From assembly GCF_021568285.1 (NCBI RefSeq), contig NZ_JAKGTQ010000005.1:1-64000 (forward strand): 64,000 bases of DNA, given 5' to 3'. This document shows, piece after piece, positions 1 to 9,418 of the stretch (position 1 is the first letter of the stretch; each line of letters opens with the position of its first letter). Below the pieces are notes generated by a model. The model had not been told where the DNA came from, did no database searches, and saw only the letters and a program-made list of their open reading frames with translations. This stretch comes from Rheinheimera sp. UJ63 (GTDB lineage Bacteria > Pseudomonadota > Gammaproteobacteria > Enterobacterales > Alteromonadaceae). Both the position numbers and the translations under genes were made by a program.

Positions 1-55
1 TGTTACCTTGGAATATCGATCTATCTAAACAGTCAGGTGACGCGATTTAAGACAC

Positions 56-86
56 TAAGTGTCCACTAAAATTAAGTGGACACTTA
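56..86. repeat. Long perfect inverted repeat at the left edge
   Basis: A 12-bp perfect stem (56-67 pairing with 75-86) encloses a 7-base A/T loop; the arms read TAAGTGTCCACT and its complement. No T-run follows, so it does not look like an intrinsic terminator. It lies just before the point where the sigma-factor reading frame becomes recognisable, and in-frame stop codons fall inside it. Two insertion-sequence or MITE ends lying head to head would give this picture; an operator is the alternative. Confidence 0.55.
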
Positions 87-87
87 A

Positions 88-441
88 ATCAGAGCGCTAA
101 CCTGTGATCGCCGGACGCTTACTTTTTTTAAAACTTTTGCCCAAGTTATTTATACGATCCTAATCGATCACACCAGAAAACAGCGAGCGCTGAAAAGAGA
201 CTTTATACAAGTTGAAGAAACGACGAAGGACGAACAACTACTTTTAGATAAGTTGATTGATATGCAATCACATTTAGAAGATTTAAAGGGCTCTTTCGAT
301 CGTCAAGTAGCCGTGTTTCTGTTGAAGTATGCTTGCAAAGTTCCTAATGCCGAAATTGCTGAGATGATGTCGATAAGCCTATCCTCCGTTGAAAAAGATT
401 TACTATTTGTAAAACAACATTTGGCACTCACTTTTGCTTGA
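88..441 (+). pseudogene. ECF-family sigma factor, 5'-truncated (region 4 half only)
   Basis: The frame is open from 88 to the stop at 439-441 and translates to the C-terminal half of an ECF sigma factor of the type often paired with Ser/Thr kinases. The linker (FFKTFAQVIYTILIDHTRKQ, close to the usual FF..AA..MR.ILVDHAR pattern) is followed by a helix-turn-helix region 4 (EIAEMMSISLSSVEKDL). Region 2, which binds core RNA polymerase and the -10 element, is absent: stop codons lie at 67-69, 73-75 and 85-87 in this frame. A short product could start at ATG 253, but it would be only the DNA-binding half. Its stop overlaps the TTG start of the downstream kinase by eight bases, so the pair was once translationally coupled. 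Truncated by insertion or deletion is the inference; a functional fragment is less likely. Confidence 0.7.
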
Positions 442-3268
442 TACGCTGCAAAACCAACAACTGATACAACATTATCATGCCATAAGCTCACTTTCTGAAG
501 CAGACAGAGAAGCATACATATCAAAGCATATCGATGATAGCTGTCTTGCTGAACACTTACGTCGCTTATTGGCAATAACTGCGCCTGATGTAACAGCCAT
601 CTTTAATATGGGTTTTAGCGTATCTGCAGAAGCTATTCCTGCCACTGATTTTATTGGTAAACAACTTGGCGTTTTTAAACTCACCTCACTGATTGGCGCT
701 GGGGGAATGAGTTCAGTTTTTGCAGGTGTTCGAACCGATGGTGAGTTTGAACAAGATGTTGCAGTGAAAATATTTTCACAATACTTAGCTACTGATGGTG
801 CAAGGCTTAACTTTGAAGCACAGGCTCTTGCATCGTTGTCGCACGATAATATTGTCTCCGTCTATGATGCTGGTAGAACAGAAGATGGTTACATGTACTT
901 AGTGATGCAACGTGTACAAGGACAAACCTTAAACCACTATTTGTTACAGCGCTCGCTTAACAAAAAAGCTAAGTTAAAACTATTGTTACAAATATTTTAT
1001 GCGCTGCTCCATGCGCATTCTAGGCAACTATTACATGCAGACTTAAAACCGCAGAATGTGATGATAGATGACTCAGGCAAACCCTACTTGTTAGATTTTG
1101 GTGTTGCTAGGTTATTAGGTGCCACTTCCGATGCAAAGATGCAAGCTTATATCAGAGGATTATCGCTAGACTATGCAAGCCCTGAGCAAATTAGTGGGGA
1201 ACATTTAACCACGGCCAGTGATGTTTATAGCGCGGGGAAATTACTCGGCTTCGTATTGGGCCAAGATACTAATAGTGTGCTTTCTGCTGTCACAGATAAA
1301 GCCTGTGCCAAGAATCCGACTGAGCGTTATCGCAGCATGTCTGACATGATAAAAGACCTCGAGTTATATCTTGCTTTTCGTCCTGTGTCTGCGGTTAGCA
1401 GAAAGCGTTATCATCTAAGATTATTTTTATACCGGCATAGATTAGCTGTTGGCTTTGCTATTGTTACAATAATACTTTCGTTAACTGCTTTTGCTATAGC
1501 TTGGCAGTCACATCAAGAGTTGCAAATACAAAAATTGCAGGCTGCCGCCAATCTAGAAGTCGCGCAAAACTTACTTAGCCAAGTTCGGATTGTGACAGGG
1601 AATGAATTAGATCGACAGCGGCAGATTATCAGCGCCATCACAAAACTTGACCTTACACGCTTACCAGAACGGCAAGCTGCAAAACTGTTACTGGCGTTGG
1701 CAGAAGCACAACTTGTACTTGGTGACTACTACACCATGGCGTCTTATGCTCAAAAATTGTTTGAGCTAACCCAAAATAAAGCATCATTGCTGCCTTACCA
1801 TTTAGTAGCACAAAAGATGCTAGTCGAAATGCATGTCCATCAAATTCGTTATGAAGACACAATCTCAGGATTAAATTACATAATTGATGGGCTGAAATCA
1901 CAAGTGGATTTATCCGAACCCACTTATCAAAAGCTATTGGAGTGGGAAATCTACGTAGCGGATGCCATGCTAACGCCTTTCAAATTAAAAATAAGGGACT
2001 TATTAGCATCTGCAGGTGGCTTAGATAACTTAAGCTTAGATGCTGAAGTGCATTTAAAGCTGTTAGCCGTGCGTGAATCGACTTATAAACAAAGTGGTGT
2101 AAACATTAAAGCACTTCTTAATGAAGCATGGGCCTTAGCAAAACAACCCAACACCTCGATTGTTTTAAAGCTCACCGTGCTTGCCAGTAAGGCACAAATT
2201 GAAAATGATCTTTATGAATATGGTTCAATAGAATGGGAAAACTCCGAAAAGGACTTTAAAGAACTCGTCGCGACAATATCAGGACATCACCCTTTTAAAG
2301 ACTACGCTAAAATTTTTTATGATAACCAAATTAGACTAATTGACAGTGAAAGAATTGAACGTGAACGCCTAACACCACTGATTCAATTTTATAGTTACTT
2401 AGACCTTTTGCACTCGAGCGAATTTAAAGAGGCCAAGCGTTATCCTAAGTTGCTAGAAAAAATGAGCGAATTAGCGGATCCCCGCTTTGGTGAGCTTTCT
2501 TATGATTTACTATCAACTATATTAAAAATTTATGGACAAATGGGTGAAGCATTTAACTTTTCTAGAATCAACATTAACAACGCTATTTTTAATAGTGGCC
2601 AACGCATTAAAGGATTTTATGTTTTTGACCAATGCCACAATTACCAAATTGCAGGACTGCCATCACTAGAAACGTGTCAATTTGCACTAAGTTTCCAACA
2701 AAAAAATGGCAAGCCTCTGTATTCTAAATACTTTACAACTAAGATGGCTATGCTACCTAGCCTAATTCAATCAAAATCAGAATCAGTATTTGATGTTTTA
2801 ACACAGCTACTCAACGAGCTAGAACAACTGCCTGAAACACATTTACATGACACTTACATTGAAAGAACTAAACGCTATCAGATCCAAGCCTTTATTGAGT
2901 TCGATCGCTTAAAGGAAGCGCAGCAGCAGCTTACTGAATATCATCAAAAAGGCTATTCACCCAATCATATTCAAGGCAAATTAAACCTTATTTTACTAAC
3001 GTCTGAACTATATTTTCAGCAAGGAAAAACAGATGAGGCCAAAGCCTTATTAGTAGAAAACAACGGGAAATTTTGCGAATCACTCACGCACAATTATCCA
3101 TATATGCATAAACTTCGCACGTTGAGAGCTCTGTTTGGAATGGTACCGATTGATAGTTGTACTTATGCCATGAAATTTGAACAAATAGATCCCGAAGGAA
3201 AAATAGAAAAAATATTAACGAAACTAATTAATGCGCAGCAGGATAATTTACCATCAGTTATTCGTTAG
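434..3268 (+). CDS. Membrane Ser/Thr protein kinase with TPR-like C-terminal region
   Basis: A 944-aa protein with a TTG start at 434 inside the end of the sigma-factor frame. Residues about 80-335 form a bacterial (PknB-type) kinase domain: glycine loop GAGGMSSVF near 88, VAVK lysine near 112, catalytic loop HADLKPQN near 202 (HAD replaces HRD) and DFG near 222. One membrane helix follows at about 337-358, then some 580 residues of helical, TPR-like sequence predicted outside the cytoplasm. In this family the sigma gene and kinase gene sit side by side and the kinase is thought to act on the sigma factor; here the partner sigma is truncated, so the kinase may have lost its target. The sequence is AT-rich relative to the rest of the window, which hints at transfer. 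The kinase call is firm; the substrate is unknown. Confidence 0.85.
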   Translation: MLDTLQNQQLIQHYHAISSLSEADREAYISKHIDDSCLAEHLRRLLAITAPDVTAIFNMGFSVSAEAIPATDFIGKQLGVFKLTSLIGAGGMSSVFAGVRTDGEFEQDVAVKIFSQYLATDGARLNFEAQALASLSHDNIVSVYDAGRTEDGYMYLVMQRVQGQTLNHYLLQRSLNKKAKLKLLLQIFYALLHAHSRQLLHADLKPQNVMIDDSGKPYLLDFGVARLLGATSDAKMQAYIRGLSLDYASPEQISGEHLTTASDVYSAGKLLGFVLGQDTNSVLSAVTDKACAKNPTERYRSMSDMIKDLELYLAFRPVSAVSRKRYHLRLFLYRHRLAVGFAIVTIILSLTAFAIAWQSHQELQIQKLQAAANLEVAQNLLSQVRIVTGNELDRQRQIISAITKLDLTRLPERQAAKLLLALAEAQLVLGDYYTMASYAQKLFELTQNKASLLPYHLVAQKMLVEMHVHQIRYEDTISGLNYIIDGLKSQVDLSEPTYQKLLEWEIYVADAMLTPFKLKIRDLLASAGGLDNLSLDAEVHLKLLAVRESTYKQSGVNIKALLNEAWALAKQPNTSIVLKLTVLASKAQIENDLYEYGSIEWENSEKDFKELVATISGHHPFKDYAKIFYDNQIRLIDSERIERERLTPLIQFYSYLDLLHSSEFKEAKRYPKLLEKMSELADPRFGELSYDLLSTILKIYGQMGEAFNFSRININNAIFNSGQRIKGFYVFDQCHNYQIAGLPSLETCQFALSFQQKNGKPLYSKYFTTKMAMLPSLIQSKSESVFDVLTQLLNELEQLPETHLHDTYIERTKRYQIQAFIEFDRLKEAQQQLTEYHQKGYSPNHIQGKLNLILLTSELYFQQGKTDEAKALLVENNGKFCESLTHNYPYMHKLRTLRALFGMVPIDSCTYAMKFEQIDPEGKIEKILTKLINAQQDNLPSVIR

Positions 3269-3304
3269 GCATCTAAAGTCATTAAATAGATTCTTGTTTA
3301 CTAT

Positions 3305-3330
3305 AAAAGGGCGCTAACCGCGCCCTTTTT
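3305..3330. terminator. Bidirectional intrinsic terminator
   Basis: A 10-bp stem AAAAGGGCGC/GCGCCCTTTT with a TAACC loop (3315-3319) and T-runs on both strands. It lies between the stop of the kinase gene and the convergent stop of the lipoprotein gene, so it can end both transcripts. Confidence 0.85.
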
Positions 3331-3367
3331 ACTCTGTACTTCTTTATAAACTCAGCAAGTGGCTCAC

Positions 3368-5431
3368 TTAAAAGCGACGTTGATAACGAATTTGCCCCTG
3401 ATACTTATAACGTTGCCCGTTACTAGTGCATACCAAGTCGTAATTGGCGCGCAGCGCTGTGACAAAAATATTGTCAGCGTCGTATTGTGCTTGTTCTACA
3501 GTAAAGGTCGCTGACTCCGTATCACAAGTGCGCTTTTCTACATTCACCATGATGTGCGGTGCAGCAAAGTCGCTTTCAGCACCCGAGGTGTAAGTACCCG
3601 GCTGCAGGATGCCGCCACCACCGGTTCTTAACCAAAGTGACCAATGCTTGCTTTGCGCAGTATCGCCCGGCGTGTCGGTATAAAAACCCGATACACCGGT
3701 GTAAATTCCTGTGTCATTGCCTATATCCTGATTGGCATTGATTGGCGCTAACAAGGCACTGGCCACACCGACACCTGACAAGGGCTCAACGCTGTTAAAA
3801 AAGTAATTCTCTAACTGCTCATCTATCACCACATAAGGGCGCTCAAGCAAAAGTTGATTGCCTCTGGCATTACTAAGCTGCAACGTTAAGCTACCGCGCA
3901 AAAACCCGCCCGCAGGTGCCGTGGCAAACGTTAAACTGATACCTTGATCTGCTAGGGCACGCTTCGCTACAACAGTGTTATCGGTTTGCCACGTTACTGA
4001 AGCTTGCCCTAGCAAAGATTGGATGCTGGGCGTTATATCTACGGTTTGACCTGAGCGAAACAATACCGTGTCTACATTTAAGGTGGCCGCTAATTCTTCT
4101 TTTAATGTCGCAAAGAAATAAGGCGTGCTGGCAAGGTTGCTACTGGCCTCATTGCGGCCAAACATACTGCCTAAACGGTAGCGAAAACCGGCTAACATGG
4201 CACTTAGTGGTTGCAACTTTACAATGGTACCTTGCAAGCTAATCTCTACCTCAATGGCCGGAATACCGAACAACGTATTGTTGTTTTCATCTACCGCGAT
4301 CAGTGTCAGCGTGCTGCCGTAACCGCCTAAACTGTGTACATCATTACTAAAATGCAAATATAACGGTTGCTCAGGCAAAAGCTCAGCCACAACGCTTTGC
4401 CCGGTAACTTGCCATTCTTGCTCCAGGTTGACAAAATCGCGCTGCTCTCGCCAAGTATAGTTTTTCGCTAACCCCGTTTTTTGCCAAGCAGCACCCGTGC
4501 TAAGGTCAAGCCAGTCTATTTCACCTTCTACCGCTAAGGCAGGTAAAGAAACCTTGGCTACTTTGCCGGGCTCACTAGAAAGCGCAGACAAGCGCAAAGT
4601 GCTATTGCCGCTTCCTTGAAACAGCCACTCGCCACCATTGGGTAAACGTTGTAAGCGGCCGGTAAGCGGCGATATCGTGCTAACGGCTACAGTTCCTGCT
4701 AGCGTCTCGCTTTGCATTCTACCTTGGGTTGACAGCTGATAGCGGCCTGTTTGATTACTTAGGATAAGTTGGGTATTAAAACCACTAAACTGTTCCCGTT
4801 TGTTGTCGGGAAGAGTAAGCGTTAGATTACTGCCTAAGGCGGGTGTTAGCGCATGTGTATACTGTTGCTGGTTAGCGCTATAACGGCTATTAACATCCAA
4901 AGCTACCTGAATAGAGCCTTCTTCATCTGTTAAACGCAGGTTACGGCCAATAAGCCTATACTGCGCTGCCGATATCTCTAAAGAATAGCCATCAAGGGTG
5001 ACCGTGCTAATCTCTACCTCTAACTCACCATTCACTAATGCCGATAACTGTGGAAGCTGGCATTGGTTAAAGACAATATTAAAGCGCTGATTCGCGCCCA
5101 AATAATACGTATCAGATACCGTTTGTTTTACTAATGCACTTGCCTGGGAGCCGTTTTGACAAAACACCGGGCGGGTTAACGCCAACGCTCTGGGTTTATT
5201 GTTCAGTTCGTCATGCGCCAACACGGCCAGTTGCGCAAAACTTGTCAGGGTATCATTGCTTAAGCTGGTTATAGCAGCGAGATAAAGCGCGTTATCCGCG
5301 GTAATGGTTAAGCTGTTACTGCCAGTGTTATTGCCGCCTGAGCCTGTGCCACTGCCAGTATTGCTATCACTGCCACCACCGCCGCAGCCCGCTAAGAGCG
5401 CTAAAAAAAGAAATACGATAAAATGACGCAT
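3368..5431 (-). CDS. Large lipoprotein of unknown function
   Basis: A 687-aa protein with a lipoprotein signal: a hydrophobic N-terminal stretch, then LLAGC with the lipid-attachment cysteine near residue 16, followed by a Gly/Ser/Asn-rich flexible linker to about residue 40. The rest is rich in short beta-type segments with Thr/Ser and has few charged clusters. One Cys pair near the C-terminus (TCDTES and LVCTSN) could form a disulphide. I recognise no enzyme motif. It stands alone, convergent with the kinase and separated from the copper operon by about 190 bp. An outer-membrane-anchored surface or periplasmic protein is the safest reading; a role in adhesion or polysaccharide binding would be speculation. 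Confidence 0.75.
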   Translation of the reverse strand: MRHFIVFLFLALLAGCGGGGSDSNTGSGTGSGGNNTGSNSLTITADNALYLAAITSLSNDTLTSFAQLAVLAHDELNNKPRALALTRPVFCQNGSQASALVKQTVSDTYYLGANQRFNIVFNQCQLPQLSALVNGELEVEISTVTLDGYSLEISAAQYRLIGRNLRLTDEEGSIQVALDVNSRYSANQQQYTHALTPALGSNLTLTLPDNKREQFSGFNTQLILSNQTGRYQLSTQGRMQSETLAGTVAVSTISPLTGRLQRLPNGGEWLFQGSGNSTLRLSALSSEPGKVAKVSLPALAVEGEIDWLDLSTGAAWQKTGLAKNYTWREQRDFVNLEQEWQVTGQSVVAELLPEQPLYLHFSNDVHSLGGYGSTLTLIAVDENNNTLFGIPAIEVEISLQGTIVKLQPLSAMLAGFRYRLGSMFGRNEASSNLASTPYFFATLKEELAATLNVDTVLFRSGQTVDITPSIQSLLGQASVTWQTDNTVVAKRALADQGISLTFATAPAGGFLRGSLTLQLSNARGNQLLLERPYVVIDEQLENYFFNSVEPLSGVGVASALLAPINANQDIGNDTGIYTGVSGFYTDTPGDTAQSKHWSLWLRTGGGGILQPGTYTSGAESDFAAPHIMVNVEKRTCDTESATFTVEQAQYDADNIFVTALRANYDLVCTSNGQRYKYQGQIRYQRRF

Positions 5432-5585
5432 GCTAGTCCCTTATATATGCTAAGGGCCAAATGATAACGCTTTTTATCAATCAATAACTATAGGTTTACT
5501 AAAATTTAAACCAGCCATCAGTGAGGCTTTATGTTAGTTAACACAGCTCTAGTAACCTTGCTAACAGCACAAACCTGCATAAAAG

Positions 5586-5608
5586 TTAAGGGCGCAATGC
5601 GCCCTTAA
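5586..5608 (-). terminator. Terminator of the copper efflux operon
   Basis: A perfect 10-bp stem TTAAGGGCGC/GCGCCCTTAA with a 3-base loop, eleven bases after the stop of the CusA-like gene. Read on the minus strand it is followed by CTTTTA. Confidence 0.7.
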
Positions 5609-5618
5609 GCTTAAGTGG

Positions 5619-8600
5619 TTACTTAAGCGCTAAGCGCCATTCCTCGCGTGCGGAGTACAGTACCGGAATTAAAAAGATACTCAGTAGTACAAAAAACATG
5701 CCGCCGACGGTGGGCACGGCCATCGGGATCATCAGATCGGCGCCGCGGCCACTGGCACTGAGCACCGGTAATAACGCTAAGATGGTAGTGGCGGAGGTCA
5801 TTAAGCAAGGGCCGATGCGCTTGGCGGCCGCGGCTAATACCAATTCGCGTACCGCTGCTTGCGAGCGGGGTTGATGTTCGGCAAATTGCTGCTTTAAATA
5901 GGTCGCCATTACGATGCCGTCATCGACCGCGATACCAAATAACGCTAAAAAGCCGACCCATACGGCGATACTCAAGTTATACGCTTGCAGGTTAAACAGC
6001 TCACGTAAATTGGCACCAAACCAGCTAACGTTGAGAAAATCAGGCTGAGCAAAGGCATCTAAGGCAATAAAGCCGCCGGCCCAAGCAATGGCAATGCTGC
6101 TAAAAATCATCAAGGCAGTACTGACTTGTTGGAACTGCAGATACAGCAACATAAAGATCAAAATTAAGGCTAAGGGCACCAGCCACATTAAAGTGGCCGC
6201 CGCACTTTGTTGTTGCTGGTAACTGCCGGCAAACTGGTAACTTACACCGGCAGGCAAAATTAACTCGCCCTCGTTTAGCAATTGCATCAAATGCGCTTCT
6301 ACCTGAGCCACGGCTTCTACTTCAGCTAAACCGGGGTGCGCACCAAAAGTAATATAAGCAGTTAAAAAGCTGTTCTCCGAGCGGATCATTTGTGGGCCGC
6401 GCTCATAGCGCAGTTCGGCCAGTTGACTGAGTGGCACCTGATAGCCCGCAGGCGTGCTAATCAGCACCTGGTTGATCGCCTCCACGGTATCGCGTTGCTC
6501 ACGCTGATAACGCACGCGGATCGGGTAACGTTCGCGCCCTTCTACCGTGCGCCCCGCTTCCATGCCCCCCAGCGCCGTGCTGATACTTTGCTGCACCTGT
6601 TGCATCGACAAGCCATGTCGGGCAATCGCTTGCCGATCCGGCACAATACTTAAATAAGGCTGGCCGACCACCCGTTCGGCATTCACCGTTAACGGTGCTA
6701 TGCCTGGCGCTTGGCGAAGTATGGCTTCAAATTGCAGCGCCATTTGCTCTAATGTAGCCAAATCGGGCGCTTGCAATTTAATGCCCATCGCCGCCCGCAT
6801 GCCGGTTTGTAACATCAGTAAGCGCGTTTCAATCGGCTGCAGTTTCGGCGCAGAAGTCACACCGGGTAGTTGCGCCGCTTGCACAATTTCTTGCCAAATA
6901 TCATCTGGCGACGTTATATGCTCACGCCATTGCCGATAAGGTCGGCCACGCGGATCAGCAATCAACTCGCCATTCGCATCACGAGCAAATTGCTGGCTGC
7001 TACTATCAAAGCGGAAAAATTGCCGACGTCCTTGCGCATCAGTGCGATATTCACTGTGATACTGGATCAGCGTTTCAATCATGCCCAGTGGAGCCGGATC
7101 TAGCGCTGTGTCTGCCCGGCCAATTTTGCCCACGACCGATTTAACTTCAGGAATAGCCGCAATGGCTTTGTCTTGCTGTTGCAGTACGGCTAAGGCTTCA
7201 CTGATTGAGGTGTGCGGCATTAACGAGGGCATAAACAGAAAAGCGCCTTCATCCAGTGCCGGCATAAACTCACGCCCCAAGCCCGGAAAACGCTTGGCTA
7301 AGCTACTTTCGGCTTGCACACCCGGGATCACCCGATCTGCCCCCAGCCAGACACTTAACCCCGTTAGCACCACCAACAGTGGTAAAACGATAAACAGTGC
7401 TTTAAAACGTAAACACAGCGCTAATAACGGCAAGTAGGCGCGCTGAAACAACCAAAAGCCGCCTAAAATCAGCAGCAACAGCGTACTGACCAACAGTAAG
7501 TTATGCCAAAAACCGGCGGCAGGGCCTAACGGTAACCACAATTGCGACAGCAACACCAAGGCGGTAATGAGCAGGATGATCACCAGCACATGCTTTAACC
7601 GCGGTAGTAAAGCGTTGGGCAAGAAAGCCGTCCAAGCCAACAGTGGTGCGGGTAGGCGCTTTGCTAAACCATGCAAGGTAGTACGTAACCCTTGGGTAGT
7701 AGGCGCGAACAACAAATACAGCAGCACCGGTAATACCGTCACTGCAAGGAGCACAGCACAAAGTAATACAAAGGTTTTGGTATAGGCCAAAGGCCCAAAC
7801 AATTTGCCCTCGGCCCCGGTCATGGCAAATACCGGTAAGAAACTGATCACCGTGGTGCTAATGGCCGTCAGAATGGCTGGGCCTACCTCTTGCCCGGCCT
7901 GCAAAATTGCCTGTAACACTGACAGCGCCGGTTTGTCTTGACGCTGGCGCAGAAAATTTTCTGTAAAAATAATGCCTAAATCGACAATAGTGCCGATGGC
8001 AATGGCGATACCGGCCAAGGCGACGATATTGGCTTCCACCTGAAACAGCCGCATCAGCAAAAAGGTACAGAGTACCGTGGCCGGCAGTAATAAACTGATC
8101 GCCAAGGCGGCCCGCACTTGCCACAGCAGCGCCAGCACCACAATGGTGGTTAATAATAATTGTAAACTGAGGGCGCTTTCTAAGGTGCCGACGGTTTCAT
8201 CAATTAATAACGAACGATCATAAAACGGCACTATGCTGACCTGACTTAGCGTGAGCCAAGTGGGCCAATCGGCTTGCGGTTGCGCGCGCAGCCAGTCGCG
8301 CCAGGCGTTAGGTTGCAGTTGATAATCTGGCAGTGATTGGGCGCTGGCAAAGCGTTCAACTTCAACCTGGCTAGTCTTTGCCCAGTCAATCACCGCTTTG
8401 GCCGGCATGCCTGGCGCTAACTCTTGCATGCGCTGGCGTAAGTGAGCAATCGCTTGCCGTGGGTTATAGCCTTCACGCACCGTCACGACGGCGCCTACCG
8501 CTTCGGCACCGGCCACATCCAAAGCACCGCGCCGCGCGGCAGGGCCAACATTCACGCTGGCCACGTCTTGCACCCGAATGGGCGTATTATTCGGCCCCAG

Positions 8601-9416
8601 TCGCACCACCGCTTGTTCAAGATCCGCCAGGTTTTTAATAAAGCCCTGACCGCGGATCAGGTACTCAACACCATTAATTTCGCGACTGCCCGCACTTACG
8701 TCCAGATTCGATGCCATCACCGCCGCCGTGACTTGCTCTAAACTAACTTGATACAAACGCAGTAAATTGGCATCGACTTCTATTTGATATTCGCGCTGAT
8801 AACCACCAATGGCCGCGACTTCGCTGATACCTTCAGCGGTTAACAAGCCGCTGCGTAAATACCAATCCTGCACTGAGCGTAGCTCAGCCAAGGTCCAACC
8901 ACCGGTGGTTTTCCCCTGCGGGTCTTGTCCTTCTAACGTGTACCAGAACACCTGGCCTAGCCCAGTGGCATCAGGGCCTAACGCGGGCTGCACACCACTG
9001 GGTAACGTCTCTTCAGGTAGGCTAGCCAGCTTTTCTAAAATACGCGAACGTGCCCAGTAAAACTCGATATCTTCGTCAAAAATCAGCGCAATACTGCTAA
9101 AGCCGAACATCGACAGTGAGCGCACATCCTTCACCCCTGGCACGCCCATTAGCGCAGCACTGAGCGGGTAAGTGACTTGATCTTCGACATCTTGTGGCGA
9201 ACGCCCAGCCCAATCCGCAAAAACGATCTGTTGGTTTTCACCCAAATTAGGGATGGCATCCACCGTTACCGGTTTAAGTGGTATACCGTGTTGCCAGGCA
9301 AAAGGCGCCACACCAATACCCGCCACTAACAACAGCGATGCCAGCAGCATCACCACTAATTTTTGCCGCATCAGCACGGCCAGCACACGGCCAAAGCCAT
9401 TATTTACCTCAGACAT
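5619..9416 (-). CDS. cusA: CusA-like heavy-metal efflux RND permease, long form
   Basis: An inner-membrane proton-driven pump that would export Cu(I)/Ag(I) through a tripartite complex. Family hallmarks are visible: the N-terminal RND segment with PNLGENQQIVFADWAGRSPQ, the TM4 motif IAIGTIVDLGIIFTEN, EFMPALDEGAFLFMPSLMP after TM7, and a second GIAVDDGIVMATYL in the C-terminal half. Methionines cluster where Cu-type pumps carry their metal relay. At 1265 aa it is about 200 residues longer than E. coli CusA. Extra sequence lies in the first periplasmic domain before TM2, in a loop near residues 790-840, and between TM6 and TM7, where two additional hydrophobic helices seem to be inserted. It starts two bases after the stop of the adaptor gene. 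The HME-RND class is certain; Cu/Ag specificity is inferred from the neighbouring CopA and the HMBD of the adaptor. Confidence 0.9.
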   Translation of the reverse strand: MSEVNNGFGRVLAVLMRQKLVVMLLASLLLVAGIGVAPFAWQHGIPLKPVTVDAIPNLGENQQIVFADWAGRSPQDVEDQVTYPLSAALMGVPGVKDVRSLSMFGFSSIALIFDEDIEFYWARSRILEKLASLPEETLPSGVQPALGPDATGLGQVFWYTLEGQDPQGKTTGGWTLAELRSVQDWYLRSGLLTAEGISEVAAIGGYQREYQIEVDANLLRLYQVSLEQVTAAVMASNLDVSAGSREINGVEYLIRGQGFIKNLADLEQAVVRLGPNNTPIRVQDVASVNVGPAARRGALDVAGAEAVGAVVTVREGYNPRQAIAHLRQRMQELAPGMPAKAVIDWAKTSQVEVERFASAQSLPDYQLQPNAWRDWLRAQPQADWPTWLTLSQVSIVPFYDRSLLIDETVGTLESALSLQLLLTTIVVLALLWQVRAALAISLLLPATVLCTFLLMRLFQVEANIVALAGIAIAIGTIVDLGIIFTENFLRQRQDKPALSVLQAILQAGQEVGPAILTAISTTVISFLPVFAMTGAEGKLFGPLAYTKTFVLLCAVLLAVTVLPVLLYLLFAPTTQGLRTTLHGLAKRLPAPLLAWTAFLPNALLPRLKHVLVIILLITALVLLSQLWLPLGPAAGFWHNLLLVSTLLLLILGGFWLFQRAYLPLLALCLRFKALFIVLPLLVVLTGLSVWLGADRVIPGVQAESSLAKRFPGLGREFMPALDEGAFLFMPSLMPHTSISEALAVLQQQDKAIAAIPEVKSVVGKIGRADTALDPAPLGMIETLIQYHSEYRTDAQGRRQFFRFDSSSQQFARDANGELIADPRGRPYRQWREHITSPDDIWQEIVQAAQLPGVTSAPKLQPIETRLLMLQTGMRAAMGIKLQAPDLATLEQMALQFEAILRQAPGIAPLTVNAERVVGQPYLSIVPDRQAIARHGLSMQQVQQSISTALGGMEAGRTVEGRERYPIRVRYQREQRDTVEAINQVLISTPAGYQVPLSQLAELRYERGPQMIRSENSFLTAYITFGAHPGLAEVEAVAQVEAHLMQLLNEGELILPAGVSYQFAGSYQQQQSAAATLMWLVPLALILIFMLLYLQFQQVSTALMIFSSIAIAWAGGFIALDAFAQPDFLNVSWFGANLRELFNLQAYNLSIAVWVGFLALFGIAVDDGIVMATYLKQQFAEHQPRSQAAVRELVLAAAAKRIGPCLMTSATTILALLPVLSASGRGADLMIPMAVPTVGGMFFVLLSIFLIPVLYSAREEWRLALK

Positions 9417-9418
9417 CC

